The position numbers and the translations under genes are program-made. A stretch of DNA of 64,000 nt, taken from DASRIA01 sp963816975 (GTDB lineage Bacteria > Actinomycetota > Thermoleophilia > Solirubrobacterales > JBBDJG01). Positions 41,816 through 50,572 of this stretch are shown here, piece after piece. Every line of letters begins with the position of its first letter. Position 1 is the stretch's first letter. The notes under the pieces were generated by a model. The model was not told the DNA's origin, made no database searches, and was given only the letters and a program-made list of their open reading frames with translations. The stretch spans positions 1,054,001 through 1,118,000 of the forward strand of contig CAWFMD010000006.1 in NCBI GenBank assembly GCA_963816975.1, given 5' to 3'.

Positions 41816-43174
41816 GTGACAAATCGTGATGCCCTTGCGCTCGGCGCACAGCCCGAGATGGTCGTTGCTGCGCGCCCGGACGTCTCCGACGCGGCGCATG
41901 CCGTCCCCGCGCCCGCCACGACGCGTTCGATCGCGGTGCTGGGACTGGGCTACGTCGGACTGCCGACCGGAATCGGTTTCGCGCACGGGGGAGCGAAGGT
42001 GACTGGGGTTGACGTGAGTGAGCGGCGGCTGCACGACATCCGCGAGGGGACCGTGGACCTCGCGGCCGGTGAGCGGGAGCGTCTGCAGTCGGCCCTCGAG
42101 CTCGGCGAGCTCGTGCTCACGTCCAACCCCAGCGCCCTGGAGACCGCGGATGCGATCCTGATCTGCGTCCCGACGCCGGTCGATCACCGGATGGAGCCGG
42201 ATCTGCGGCTCCTGCGCACTGCCTGCGCGACCGTCGTCGCGCACGCGCGCCGCGATCAGGTGATCGTGCTCACCAGCACTACGTACGTGGGGAGCACGCG
42301 GGAACTGCTGGCCCAGCCGCTCGCCGAGCGCGGGCTGCGGGCCGGGCTCGAGGTGTTCGTCGCGTTCTCTCCCGAGCGCATCGACCCGGGGAACGGACAC
42401 TGGGACCAGCGCGACGTGCCTCGCGTGGTCGGCGGGGTCAGCCAGCGTTGTGCGCGCGAAGCCGCCGCGGTGGTCGGCACCGTGTCGGCCGGCGTCCATC
42501 TCGTGTCGTCGTGCGAGGCGGCCGAGATGACCAAGCTCTACGAGAACACCTTCCGGGCCGTCAACATCGCATGGGCGAACGAGATGGCCGGAGCAAGCCG
42601 TGCGTTTGGGCTCGACCCGACCGAGGTCACCCGCGCCGCGGCCACCAAGCCGTACGGCATCCTCACCTTCTGGCCGGGCGCCGGCGTCGGTGGCCACTGC
42701 ATCCCGTGCGACCCCCACTACCTGCTGCGGGGGCTGCGCGACGTACGCGCCGATGCGCCGCTCACGCGCCGCGCGATGAAGGCGATCGAATCACGGCCCC
42801 ACGTCGTGGCGGAGCGCGTCGTCGAGTTGTTGGAGGGTGAGGGATTGACGCCGGCCGAGGGACGCGTCCTCGTGGTCGGCGCCTCCTACAAGGCCGGGGT
42901 GCGCGACACGCGCGAGTCGCCGGCGGTGCGGGTCATGCGGCGCCTCTCCGGCGACGGGGTCACGGTCGCCTACCACGACCCACTGGTGCGATCGATCGAG
43001 GCGGGCGACGGGCTGGCGGTCCTCTCGGTCGCGCACCCGCGGCCGTGCGACTACGACCTGGCAGTGCTGATCACGCTGCACGACGGCTGCGACTACGGCT
43101 GGCTGGCCGAGTTCCCGCACGTGCTCGACTGCACCTATCGAACGCCGCTGGGCGCGCGGAGGTCTCTCATCTAG
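41816..43174 (+). CDS. UDP-glucose/GDP-mannose-type nucleotide-sugar dehydrogenase
   Basis: A 452-residue dehydrogenase. The NAD-binding loop is VLGLGYVGLPTGIGFA, followed by FSPERIDPGN, the central ENTFRAVNIAWANE helix and the catalytic cysteine in GVGGHCIPCDPHY. The C-terminal domain has GASYKAGVRDTRESPA. It oxidises a nucleotide sugar to the uronic acid, most like UDP-N-acetyl-mannosamine or UDP-glucose dehydrogenases. It is first in a three-gene operon; its TAG overlaps the next GTG by one base. Start is GTG at 41816. Confidence 0.92.
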   Translation: MTNRDALALGAQPEMVVAARPDVSDAAHAVPAPATTRSIAVLGLGYVGLPTGIGFAHGGAKVTGVDVSERRLHDIREGTVDLAAGERERLQSALELGELVLTSNPSALETADAILICVPTPVDHRMEPDLRLLRTACATVVAHARRDQVIVLTSTTYVGSTRELLAQPLAERGLRAGLEVFVAFSPERIDPGNGHWDQRDVPRVVGGVSQRCAREAAAVVGTVSAGVHLVSSCEAAEMTKLYENTFRAVNIAWANEMAGASRAFGLDPTEVTRAAATKPYGILTFWPGAGVGGHCIPCDPHYLLRGLRDVRADAPLTRRAMKAIESRPHVVAERVVELLEGEGLTPAEGRVLVVGASYKAGVRDTRESPAVRVMRRLSGDGVTVAYHDPLVRSIEAGDGLAVLSVAHPRPCDYDLAVLITLHDGCDYGWLAEFPHVLDCTYRTPLGARRSLI

Positions 43175-44508
43175 TGGCAGCCTCCGCGAGCACGGGGCGG
43201 CTGTCGACACATGCGCCGACCCCGTGGATCAATCACGCGCTACGGCTCGTGTGTGCGCTCTACCTGGCCCTGATCGTGGTCGCGGTGGTCGCCTACAAGT
43301 CGATCTTCATCGAGGTGGTGGTGGCCGATCCGTGGTTCGGCGTGTACAGCGTCGTCGTGTGCCTGTTCATCCTCAGCCGCTTCCTGTTCAGCCTGTTCTA
43401 CCGGCCCGCACCCGAGCCGGAGCAGCAGCTGGTGCCGACCGTCGCCATCGTGATGCCGGCCTTCAACGAGGAGCACGCGGTCGCGGCCTCGATCCGCTCG
43501 CTGCTCGCGGTCGACTATCCCCGCGAGCAGCTCGAGATCGTCGTCGTGAACGACGGCTCGACCGACGGCACTCTGCGCGAGATCAGATCGGTGGCCGATC
43601 CGAACTCGGGCGTGCGCGTGATCGACTTTCCCCGGAACCGGGGCAAGCGGGCGGCGATGTCGGCCGGCATCCGCGCCACCCGCGCAGCGGTCGTGGCGTT
43701 CGTGGACTCCGACAGCTCGCTCGAGCGTGACGCACTGCGCCAGATCGTGCGCGGCTTCGCCGATCCGCGCGTCGGGGCGATCGCCGGCCACGCCGAGGTG
43801 GAGAACGCGCGGGAGACCCTGATCACGCGCATGCAGGCGGTGCGCTACTTCGTGGCGTTTCGCGTCTGCAAGGCCGCCGAGTCGATCTTCGGCGCGGTCA
43901 CGTGCTGTTCGGGCTGCTTCTCCGCCTACCGGCGCGAGGCGATCGGCCCCGTGCTGGAGCGCTGGGAGCACCAGCGCTTCCTGGGGCAACCCGCCACCTA
44001 CGGCGACGACCGCTCGCTGACCAATTTCGTCTTGCGCGACTGGAAGGTGCACTACGACGAGCTGGCCCGCTCCCGCACGATCGTACCGGCGCACTTCCGC
44101 CTGTTCCTGCGCCAGCAGCTGCGCTGGAAGCGTTCCTGGACGCGCGAGTCGCTGATCGTCGGCCGGTTCATCTGGCGCAAGAGCCCGCTCGCGAGCCTCT
44201 GGGCCTATCTGGGGATCGTCCTGCCGCTGGTCGCCCCGATCGTGGCGGTGCGCGCCGTCGCCTGGCAGCCGCTCGTCGCGGGCGCCGGGGCACCGTTCAT
44301 CTACCTGATCGGGATCTACGCGATGGCGCTCGTTTACGGCCTGTACTACGGGTTGAAGCACGGGCGCTACGACACCCTGTGGGTATTCGGCGTGATCTTC
44401 GTGTTCTTCTACCTGACGTTCCTGTTGTGGCAGACCTACTGGGCGATCCTGACCTCGCGGAACTCGACCTGGGGCACGCGTGGCGCAGCGGTGGAAGGAG
44501 CGCCGTGA
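43174..44508 (+). CDS. Membrane GT2 glycosyltransferase (hyaluronan/chitin synthase-like)
   Basis: A 444-residue processive-type glycosyltransferase. Two N-terminal membrane segments precede the GT2 domain with VAIVMPAFNEEHAVAASI, VVNDGSTDGTL, FVDSDSSLERDA (DxD) and the processive-synthase motif QQLRWKRSW (Q-x-x-R-W). Three to four C-terminal membrane helices follow. It polymerises or extends a surface polysaccharide from a UDP-sugar, probably using the product of the upstream dehydrogenase. Its GTG overlaps the previous stop, and its TGA overlaps the next GTG. Confidence 0.92.
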   Translation: MAASASTGRLSTHAPTPWINHALRLVCALYLALIVVAVVAYKSIFIEVVVADPWFGVYSVVVCLFILSRFLFSLFYRPAPEPEQQLVPTVAIVMPAFNEEHAVAASIRSLLAVDYPREQLEIVVVNDGSTDGTLREIRSVADPNSGVRVIDFPRNRGKRAAMSAGIRATRAAVVAFVDSDSSLERDALRQIVRGFADPRVGAIAGHAEVENARETLITRMQAVRYFVAFRVCKAAESIFGAVTCCSGCFSAYRREAIGPVLERWEHQRFLGQPATYGDDRSLTNFVLRDWKVHYDELARSRTIVPAHFRLFLRQQLRWKRSWTRESLIVGRFIWRKSPLASLWAYLGIVLPLVAPIVAVRAVAWQPLVAGAGAPFIYLIGIYAMALVYGLYYGLKHGRYDTLWVFGVIFVFFYLTFLLWQTYWAILTSRNSTWGTRGAAVEGAP

Positions 44509-45566
44509 CGACCCCCGCGGAGGCATTCCGCGGTGCGGTCGCGTTCATCTTGCTGCCGCTGTCGCTGGTGCCGCTGTACTTCGCGGTGCCGCGCCTGCGC
44601 AGCGAGGTTGCGCCTGAGCCCGACCGCGCGCCGCTGGCCGCGCCTGACATCTCGCCGAGCAGGGCCCAGAAACAGCGCTGGCGGCCGCTGCCTGTTGCGC
44701 GCGACGCCGTGCCGGTGCTCGCGTACCACGGCGTCAACGACAAGCCCGATCACTACTCCGTGACGAGCCGCCGGTTCTCCGAGCAAATGCAGATGCTGCG
44801 CCACGTGGGCTTCGAGCCGATCACGATTGCGCAGTACGTGCGCTTCCTCGGAGGGATCAGCGACAACCTGCCGAGGCGACCCATCCTGATCACCTTCGAC
44901 GATGGGCGCCTCGACTCCTACCGCGGTGCCGACAAGATCCTGGCCGAGACGGGCATGCGCGCGACCGTGTTCGTGATCGCCGGCTACGTGGAGGAGGACA
45001 GTCCCTTCTACCTGGACTGGCGTGAGCTGGGGCGCATGATGAAGAGCGGCCGGTGGGACGTGCAGGAGCACGCGGGCCTCGGGCACGTGAACATCCGCTA
45101 CGACGCCGCGGGGCATGAGGGACCCGCCTACGCGTACCGCAGGTACACGGAGGGCGAGGGTCTCGAGAGCTTCACGCAGTTCAAGGACCGCGTGCGACAG
45201 GACATCCTGTGGGCGAAGCGCACGATGACCGAGCGGCTGCCGGGCTTCTCGCCGATGAGCTTTGCGGTGCCGTTCGGCAATTACGGGCACGACGGCGATA
45301 CCAACGACAGGCGCATCGCACCCTTCATGCAGAGCTTCCTGGCGCGGCACTTCCAGGCCGTCTTCATGACGCGCCCGCCGGTATACACGACGCCGCAGAG
45401 CACTCGCTCGCGACTCGGCCGGATCGAGGTCCACTCGGACACCAGCACCGACGACCTCTACCGCTGGCTGCGCGACCGCATGCCCGCGCGACCCATACGG
45501 CACGCGCCGCTGACCAAGGCGCCGGTGGCGCTCAGCCCCGGCGGCTCGGGCCGAGCACGCGGCTGA
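44505..45566 (+). CDS. Membrane-anchored polysaccharide deacetylase (NodB/PgaB-like)
   Basis: A 353-residue protein, GTG at 44505 overlapping the synthase stop (GTGA), ribosome site GGAAGGAG. One N-terminal membrane segment (about 8-28) then a NodB homology domain with VPVLAYHGVND, ILITFDDGRLDSY (Asp pair) and ATVFVIAG, as in PgaB/IcaB. The usual HxxxH metal motif reads QEHAGLGHVNIRY, giving two His at suitable spacing. It would deacetylate the GlcNAc-type polymer made by the operon. The last 12 codons overlap the convergent small gene at 45532. Confidence 0.9.
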   Translation: MTTPAEAFRGAVAFILLPLSLVPLYFAVPRLRSEVAPEPDRAPLAAPDISPSRAQKQRWRPLPVARDAVPVLAYHGVNDKPDHYSVTSRRFSEQMQMLRHVGFEPITIAQYVRFLGGISDNLPRRPILITFDDGRLDSYRGADKILAETGMRATVFVIAGYVEEDSPFYLDWRELGRMMKSGRWDVQEHAGLGHVNIRYDAAGHEGPAYAYRRYTEGEGLESFTQFKDRVRQDILWAKRTMTERLPGFSPMSFAVPFGNYGHDGDTNDRRIAPFMQSFLARHFQAVFMTRPPVYTTPQSTRSRLGRIEVHSDTSTDDLYRWLRDRMPARPIRHAPLTKAPVALSPGGSGRARG

Positions 45567-45759
45567 TCGCCTCGAGCTCGTCGCCGAGCGACAGGCCGGG
45601 CTTCGGAGCGGGCTTGAACGCGCGCGCAGTGAGCGCGCGCGCCTGGCGCTCGGCGAGGCCCGCCTCCCGCTTCAGCAGCGCGACGATCGAGTCGTAGCCC
45701 CACCCGCGGGCGACCAGGCTGCGGGCGGTGCGCAGGGCTTCCTGCCCGCCGTGGATCAC
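45532..45759 (-). CDS. Small hypothetical helical protein
   Basis: A 75-residue protein: HGGQEALRTARSLVARGWGY then DSIVALLKREAGLAERQARA. Helical, Arg/Ala-rich, with a Pro/Lys linker; the repeating short helices recall RecX-like three-helix units but no motif is decisive. It overlaps the end of the deacetylase gene by 35 bases on the opposite strand. It lies downstream of the SDR gene. Confidence 0.45.
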   Translation of the reverse strand: MIHGGQEALRTARSLVARGWGYDSIVALLKREAGLAERQARALTARAFKPAPKPGLSLGDELEAISRVLGPSRRG

Positions 45760-45841
45760 GAGCTCCTCCAGAGCATGTGGAGAGGATCGGCGGGATCGGC
45801 GCCCGCTTGAGTTCTGTGGTCCGCCGACCGCCGACGGCCGG

Positions 45842-46516
45842 CTAGTTGCTCTGACCCGTCGGGCGCACCAGCACTTCGTTCACGTCCACGTGCGGGGGCT
45901 GCTGCACGACGAACATCACCGCCCGTGCGATGTCGTCGGCTTCGAGCGCGCCCCGGGGCCGGTTGTCGAAAAACGGCGTGTCCACCATGCCGGGCTCGAT
46001 CAGGCTCACGCGAACGCCGGTTCCGTCGACCTCCTGGCGCAGCGCCTCGCCCATCGCCGTGACCGCCCACTTCGTGCAGGAGTACAGCGAGCCGGGAAGC
46101 GCCCGCCGCCCCGCGACAGAGCCGGTCAGGAGCACGTGCCCGCGCGTCTCGCGCACATGCGGCAGCGTCGCCCGGATCGTGAGCGCCGCCCCGTACACGT
46201 TGGTGAGCACCATCGCCTCCCAGTGCTCGGGGGTGGACTCCAGGAAGCCGCGCGGCGCGCCGAACCCGGCGTTGGCGAACACGACGTCGAGCCGGCCGAA
46301 CCGCTCGAGCGCGGTCGCGGCCATCTGTTGCTGGTCGTCCCACGAGGTCACGTCGCAACGCACGGGCAGGGCGTCCAGCTCCCGCGCCAGCGCCTCCAGC
46401 TTGTCCTCCGAGCGCGCCGCGAGCACCAGCCTGTAACCCGCCTCGGCGGCGTGGCGGGCAGTAGCCGCGCCGATGCCGCTCGACGCGCCGGTGATCAGGA
46501 ACACGGGATCGGGCAT
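45842..46516 (-). CDS. Classical short-chain dehydrogenase/reductase
   Basis: A 224-residue SDR. The cofactor loop is LITGASSGIGAATARHAAEA, NAG motif in VVFANAGFGAP, catalytic Ser in LLTGSVAGRRALPG and the Tyr-Lys pair in YSCTKWAV. The beta2-loop A-A-R-S suggests NADP preference. Substrate unknown. ATG at 46516 is two bases past the stop of the DUF3052 gene, so the two are one operon. Confidence 0.9.
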   Translation of the reverse strand: MPDPVFLITGASSGIGAATARHAAEAGYRLVLAARSEDKLEALARELDALPVRCDVTSWDDQQQMAATALERFGRLDVVFANAGFGAPRGFLESTPEHWEAMVLTNVYGAALTIRATLPHVRETRGHVLLTGSVAGRRALPGSLYSCTKWAVTAMGEALRQEVDGTGVRVSLIEPGMVDTPFFDNRPRGALEADDIARAVMFVVQQPPHVDVNEVLVRPTGQSN

Positions 46517-46517
46517 G

Positions 46518-46925
46518 TCAGCGGTTCTCCTTCCGGATCACGAAGCGCAGCCCCGACCACGTGTCATCGATCGCGCATACCTTGGTGTCGACCAGGCCCT
46601 GCGGCAGTCCGACCTCGCGCAGGGTGTCCTCGGTCAGGTCGGTCTCGACGCCGGAGGATCGCTTGGGCCACGCGATCCACAGCGACCCGGCCGGGTCGAG
46701 GGCGGACGCGAGCTTTCCGAAGCGCCGCTCGAGGTCGGAGCGGGAAGTCGTGAACAGGACGATCACGTCCAGCGGCCCTTGCGCCCGTGCGCGCAGCTGC
46801 ACCCGGTCGGGGAGCGGCGCCAGTGTGGACTCCAGGAACTCGTCCGGAGCTGCCACGAGCGCCAGCCGCGCCCCGTCCTTGATGCCGAGCTTCTTTGGAA
46901 GCGCGGTGCCCGAGTAGCCGGCCAT
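46518..46925 (-). CDS. DUF3052 family protein
   Basis: A 135-residue protein starting MAGYSGTALPKKLGIKDGAR, the usual DUF3052 N-terminus, followed by strands VIVLFTTSR and LWIAWPKRSSG and a final strand SGLRFVIRKE. The fold resembles a nucleotide- or methyltransferase-like Rossmann core; function is unknown. It is conserved widely in Actinobacteria. ATG at 46925. Confidence 0.82.
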   Translation of the reverse strand: MAGYSGTALPKKLGIKDGARLALVAAPDEFLESTLAPLPDRVQLRARAQGPLDVIVLFTTSRSDLERRFGKLASALDPAGSLWIAWPKRSSGVETDLTEDTLREVGLPQGLVDTKVCAIDDTWSGLRFVIRKENR

Positions 46926-46990
46926 GGCCGCCCAGGGTACCGGTGGCCGCACAATCGGGTTCGCCGGTGCGGTCCCCGCCGGAGGACCTA

Positions 46991-49900
46991 TCAGGGAACC
47001 GCGATTCCCTGTCGCAGGAAGGGCGAGTTGTCCTGGGTCGATGCCTGGGCGTCGGGCCCGCCGTCCGAGACGCGCACGTCGCCCATCTGCCAGATCGCGC
47101 GCTTGGTCTCGGTCACCGCGCCGGGCAGCACCGCATCCGCCGATGTGTCCACGGCACAGGTCGCACCGATGGTCGTCGACGGGGTTCCTGTGCATGGGAT
47201 CGTGAAGTTGAACGGCGTGTCCGACACGGTCGCCGAGTCACTCAGGCCGGTCCCGTTGAGACGGTCCGTGATCCGCAGCACGACGCTTCCCTGGAGCTCA
47301 CCCAGATAGTCGCTCAGGTTGGAGCGGAGGCGCACGTCGGTGACGTTCGCCGTGATCGTCACATCCGCCTCGTCCTGCGGGGTAGCCGGGTTGCCGATCA
47401 GGATCCTGAACGCAATGGAGCCGGTCATGTTCGCGCCCTGCCCGTTCACGTCCGGTGTGCCGATCGTGAGGTGCGGCGAGGACATCGAGGGCGGGTTGCA
47501 CGACGCGTACTCGAGGCTCGGCCCGTGCATCCGGTTGGGTGCCGTGCACCCGTTGAATGCCGGCACCAGCGATACCTTCAGCGGCCCGGCGCTCTTGGGG
47601 CGGGCATAGCCCCGCTGGTTGACGAACGTGCACGTGACGGTTTCTCCCGCGGCGACGTTCACGTTCGAGACGGGGCTGCCGTTCGAGCACGTGGCGCTGT
47701 ACTGGACGAACCCGACCACTGCCGCCTCCGACAAGGAGTAGCCGGCGGCCGGCACCAGGTCATCGAAGGAATGCGAGTTCGGCAGCGCCGGGTCCGCATC
47801 GTCATCGAGCGCGAAGCCCGTCGGCGACAGCCCGCCACCCGCAGTGAAGCTGAAGTCCTGGGGGTCGTCGGGCTGTGTGTCCTTGACCACCACGATCCTG
47901 CCCCGCTTGCGGTTGGAGAACGTGCAGGTCACGTGCTCGCCGATGGACAGCGAGATGTTCGAGATCGGGCTGCCGTCGTCGCAGGTTGCCGAGGTCAGGT
48001 CCCAACCGGGGGTCGCGCTCTCCGACACGGAGTAGCCGGACTGCGGTGACAGGCCGTCGAATGTGCGCCTGTCCGACAGCGCGGCGTCGGAGTCGTCATC
48101 GAGCTGGAAGCTCCCCGGCGTGAGGCCGCCGCCCGCGGTGAAGGCGAAGTTCTGCGCGTCGTTGGGCTGCGCGTCCTTGACGATCGTCAGCGATGCCTGT
48201 TTCTGGTTGACGAACGTGCATGTGACCGTCTCGGCCGGTCCGATGTCGATGTTCGAGATCGGGCTCCCGTCGTTACAGGTCGCATCCGCGTTCCATCCCG
48301 CCGGCACCGACTGCGAGATGGAGTAGCCGCTGCGCGCAGCGACGTTGGTGAACGTGGCCGTGTTGGACAGAGTGCCGTTCGAGTCGTCATCGAGCGCGAA
48401 GCTGGTGGGGCTGAGCCCGCCACCCGCCGTGAAGCTGAAGTCCTGCGCGTCGTTGGGCACGGTGTCCTGCACCACTACCAACTGCCCCCGCTTCTTGTTC
48501 GTGATCGTGCAGGTGACCGATTCGCCGGGCGCGATCTGGATGTTCGACGGGAGGCTGCCGTCGCTGCAGATGGCGCTCGACTCGTCCCAGCCCGCGGGGA
48601 CCGCCTGCGATACCGAGTAGCCCGTCCCGGGCGGGACGTTCGAGAAGGTGCGTGTGTTGGACAGCGTGCCGTTCGAGTCGTCATCGAGCGCGAAGCTGGT
48701 GGGGCTGAGGCCGCCGCCCGCCGTGAAGCTGAAGTCCTGCGCGTCGTTGGGCTGCGCGTCGGCAACGATCGTGAGCTGACCGTGCTTGAGCTGGTTGAAC
48801 GTGCATATGACCGTCTCGTGAGGGCTCACGTTGATGTTCGAGACCGGGCTGCCGTCGCTACACCAGACCCACCCCTGTAGCCAGCCACCGGGCACGCTCG
48901 CGGATAGCGAATAGCCGCTGCCCGGTGCGACATCGAATATGCGGCTTCGCTCGAGGGCGCCGTCGGAGTCGTCGTCGAGCTGGAAGCTCGTCGGGCTGAG
49001 GCCGCCACCCGCCGTGAAGCTGAAGTCCTGCGAGTCGTTGGGGGACGCATCGTTGACGACGACGATGTGTGCCGGTTGGTAGTTGGTGACCGTGCAGGTG
49101 ACCGTCTCGCCGAGGGACACGTTGATGGCGCTCAGCGGACTGCCGTCGTTACACGTGGCGCTCGCCTGGATCCAGCCCCCGGCGGGAAGCGTCCCCTGGG
49201 CGAGCGAGTAGCCCGAGCCCGGCGCCAGGTTCGCGAAGGTCATGGTGTTGGGCAGCGCCGGGTCGGAGTCGTCGTCGAGTTGGAAGCTCGTGGGGCTGAG
49301 GCCGCCACCCGCCGTGAAGCTGAAGTTTTGCGCGTCGTTGGGCACGGTGTCCAGCGCGAGGACGATCTTCGTGTGCTTCTGGATCGTGAACGTGCAGGTC
49401 ACGTTCTCCGCGGCGCCCACGTTGATGTTCGAGACCGGGCTGCCGTCGCTGCAGGTGCTCCCGGTCACGTCCCAGCCCGGCACCGCGGTCGGCGCCAGCG
49501 AGTAGCCCCCACGCGGCGTGACCCCCGTGAAGACCCTCTGGTTGGAAAGCGTGCCGTTGGTGTCGTCGTCGAGCTGGAAGCTCGCCGGGCTGAGGCCGCC
49601 GCCGGCCGTGAAGCTGAAGTCCTGCGGATCGTCCGGTACGGCGTTGAGCTGGACGGTGATCGTGCCCGCCGCGAGCGGAATCGGCTGCCAGGAGGGCGCG
49701 GTGTCCATCAGCGTGTTGTTGGTGATCCGCGTGGCGCTCGTGCCGTCGGCGTTCATGGTGTAGATCTCCGCGTTCTTGAGCGCGTCGCGCACGAAGGCGA
49801 TCTTGTCGCCCGCGGGTGACCACACCGGGTTCTCGTCGACCAGGGTCCCGTTGTTGGTGAGGTTGACCTGAGAGGTTCCGTTGGCGTTCATCTTCCAGAT

Positions 49901-50572
49901 CTCGTCGTTCGCGGTGATGCCTGCGTGGTAGACGATCTGACCGCCGCTCGGGGACCAGTCCGGCTCGATCTCGTCCGAGATGGCCGTCGTCAGCCGCGCG
50001 AGGTTCGTGCCCGCGGGGGTCGCCGTGTAGATGTCGCCGTCGCGGGAGAATGCGATCAGGGACCCGTCCGGCGACCAGGCCGGGTAGCCCTCGTTGATCG
50101 TCGGGGTGTTCGTGATGTTGACCTGGTTGGTGCCGTCCGCGTTCATCACGAACAGGTCGAAGACGCCGACCGTGTTGTTGCGATCGCTGGCGAACACGAT
50201 CTGGGCGCCGCTCTGAGACCACGCCGGCCGCAGGTCGCTGGCGGCGTTCGTCGTCAGCTGGACGCGGTTGGAGCCGTCGGCGTTGGCGACGTACACATCC
50301 GGGCGCAGCCCCGCCGTGCGCTCGAACAGGAGCTTGGTGCCGTCCGGCGACCACGACGGATTGAGCTCGTCCTGGTCGAGGCTCGTGATGCGGGTCTGGG
50401 TCGAGCCGCTCGAGGTCATGGTGTAGAGGTCGTTGTCGGCGGGAAAGCCGTTGCGCGCGCTGCCGAACGCCAGCTTGCCGTTGGTGCCCAGGAATGCGGC
50501 GGCCGCCGTGCCCGGCAGGATGCTCGCGCCGGCGAGCGCGGCGAGCGCCACGATCAGCGCGCGGCGCGTCAC
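46991..50572 (-). CDS. Secreted TolB-like propeller protein with seven ~97-residue repeats and C-terminal RPKGA domain
   Basis: A 1193-residue protein with a signal peptide (GTAAAA) at residues about 1-26. Residues about 28-300 are PD40/TolB-like propeller blades (NPSWSPDGTKLLFER, IYTMNADGTSATRIT). Then seven near-identical repeats of about 97 residues follow (about 302-988), each with a P-N-D-A-Q-D-F-S-F-T-A-G-G-G-L-type strand, LDDDS and VTCTF, and a conserved cysteine pair (ATCNDGSP, VTCTF). These look like Ig/SpaA-type stalk modules. The RPKSAGPLKV domain (989-1193) ends the protein in QGIAVP. The GTG at 50572 overlaps the upstream gene's stop (GTGA). Likely a long surface stalk. Confidence 0.88.
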   Translation of the reverse strand: MTRRALIVALAALAGASILPGTAAAAFLGTNGKLAFGSARNGFPADNDLYTMTSSGSTQTRITSLDQDELNPSWSPDGTKLLFERTAGLRPDVYVANADGSNRVQLTTNAASDLRPAWSQSGAQIVFASDRNNTVGVFDLFVMNADGTNQVNITNTPTINEGYPAWSPDGSLIAFSRDGDIYTATPAGTNLARLTTAISDEIEPDWSPSGGQIVYHAGITANDEIWKMNANGTSQVNLTNNGTLVDENPVWSPAGDKIAFVRDALKNAEIYTMNADGTSATRITNNTLMDTAPSWQPIPLAAGTITVQLNAVPDDPQDFSFTAGGGLSPASFQLDDDTNGTLSNQRVFTGVTPRGGYSLAPTAVPGWDVTGSTCSDGSPVSNINVGAAENVTCTFTIQKHTKIVLALDTVPNDAQNFSFTAGGGLSPTSFQLDDDSDPALPNTMTFANLAPGSGYSLAQGTLPAGGWIQASATCNDGSPLSAINVSLGETVTCTVTNYQPAHIVVVNDASPNDSQDFSFTAGGGLSPTSFQLDDDSDGALERSRIFDVAPGSGYSLSASVPGGWLQGWVWCSDGSPVSNINVSPHETVICTFNQLKHGQLTIVADAQPNDAQDFSFTAGGGLSPTSFALDDDSNGTLSNTRTFSNVPPGTGYSVSQAVPAGWDESSAICSDGSLPSNIQIAPGESVTCTITNKKRGQLVVVQDTVPNDAQDFSFTAGGGLSPTSFALDDDSNGTLSNTATFTNVAARSGYSISQSVPAGWNADATCNDGSPISNIDIGPAETVTCTFVNQKQASLTIVKDAQPNDAQNFAFTAGGGLTPGSFQLDDDSDAALSDRRTFDGLSPQSGYSVSESATPGWDLTSATCDDGSPISNISLSIGEHVTCTFSNRKRGRIVVVKDTQPDDPQDFSFTAGGGLSPTGFALDDDADPALPNSHSFDDLVPAAGYSLSEAAVVGFVQYSATCSNGSPVSNVNVAAGETVTCTFVNQRGYARPKSAGPLKVSLVPAFNGCTAPNRMHGPSLEYASCNPPSMSSPHLTIGTPDVNGQGANMTGSIAFRILIGNPATPQDEADVTITANVTDVRLRSNLSDYLGELQGSVVLRITDRLNGTGLSDSATVSDTPFNFTIPCTGTPSTTIGATCAVDTSADAVLPGAVTETKRAIWQMGDVRVSDGGPDAQASTQDNSPFLRQGIAVP
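47609..49667 (-). repeat. Seven tandem ~294-bp coding repeats
   Basis: Successive units begin with the codons for P-D/N-D-x-Q-D/N-F. They keep long runs of near-identical DNA around the F-x-F-T-A-G-G-G-L-S-P-T/A-S-F-x-L-D-D-D segment, while loop regions differ. High DNA identity between units suggests recent expansion or gene conversion. Recombination between units could change stalk length. Confidence 0.8.

Noticed and set aside
39000..41849. 949-residue minus-strand frame opposite the sigma/GH18 genes
   Set aside because: Shadow frame of two genes with clear motifs; its Gly-rich repeats are the antisense of the A-P-P-K tail.
47609..49667. Regular repeats considered as a CRISPR array
   Set aside because: The units are about 294 bases and encode one continuous protein; there are no short repeat-spacer units or cas genes.
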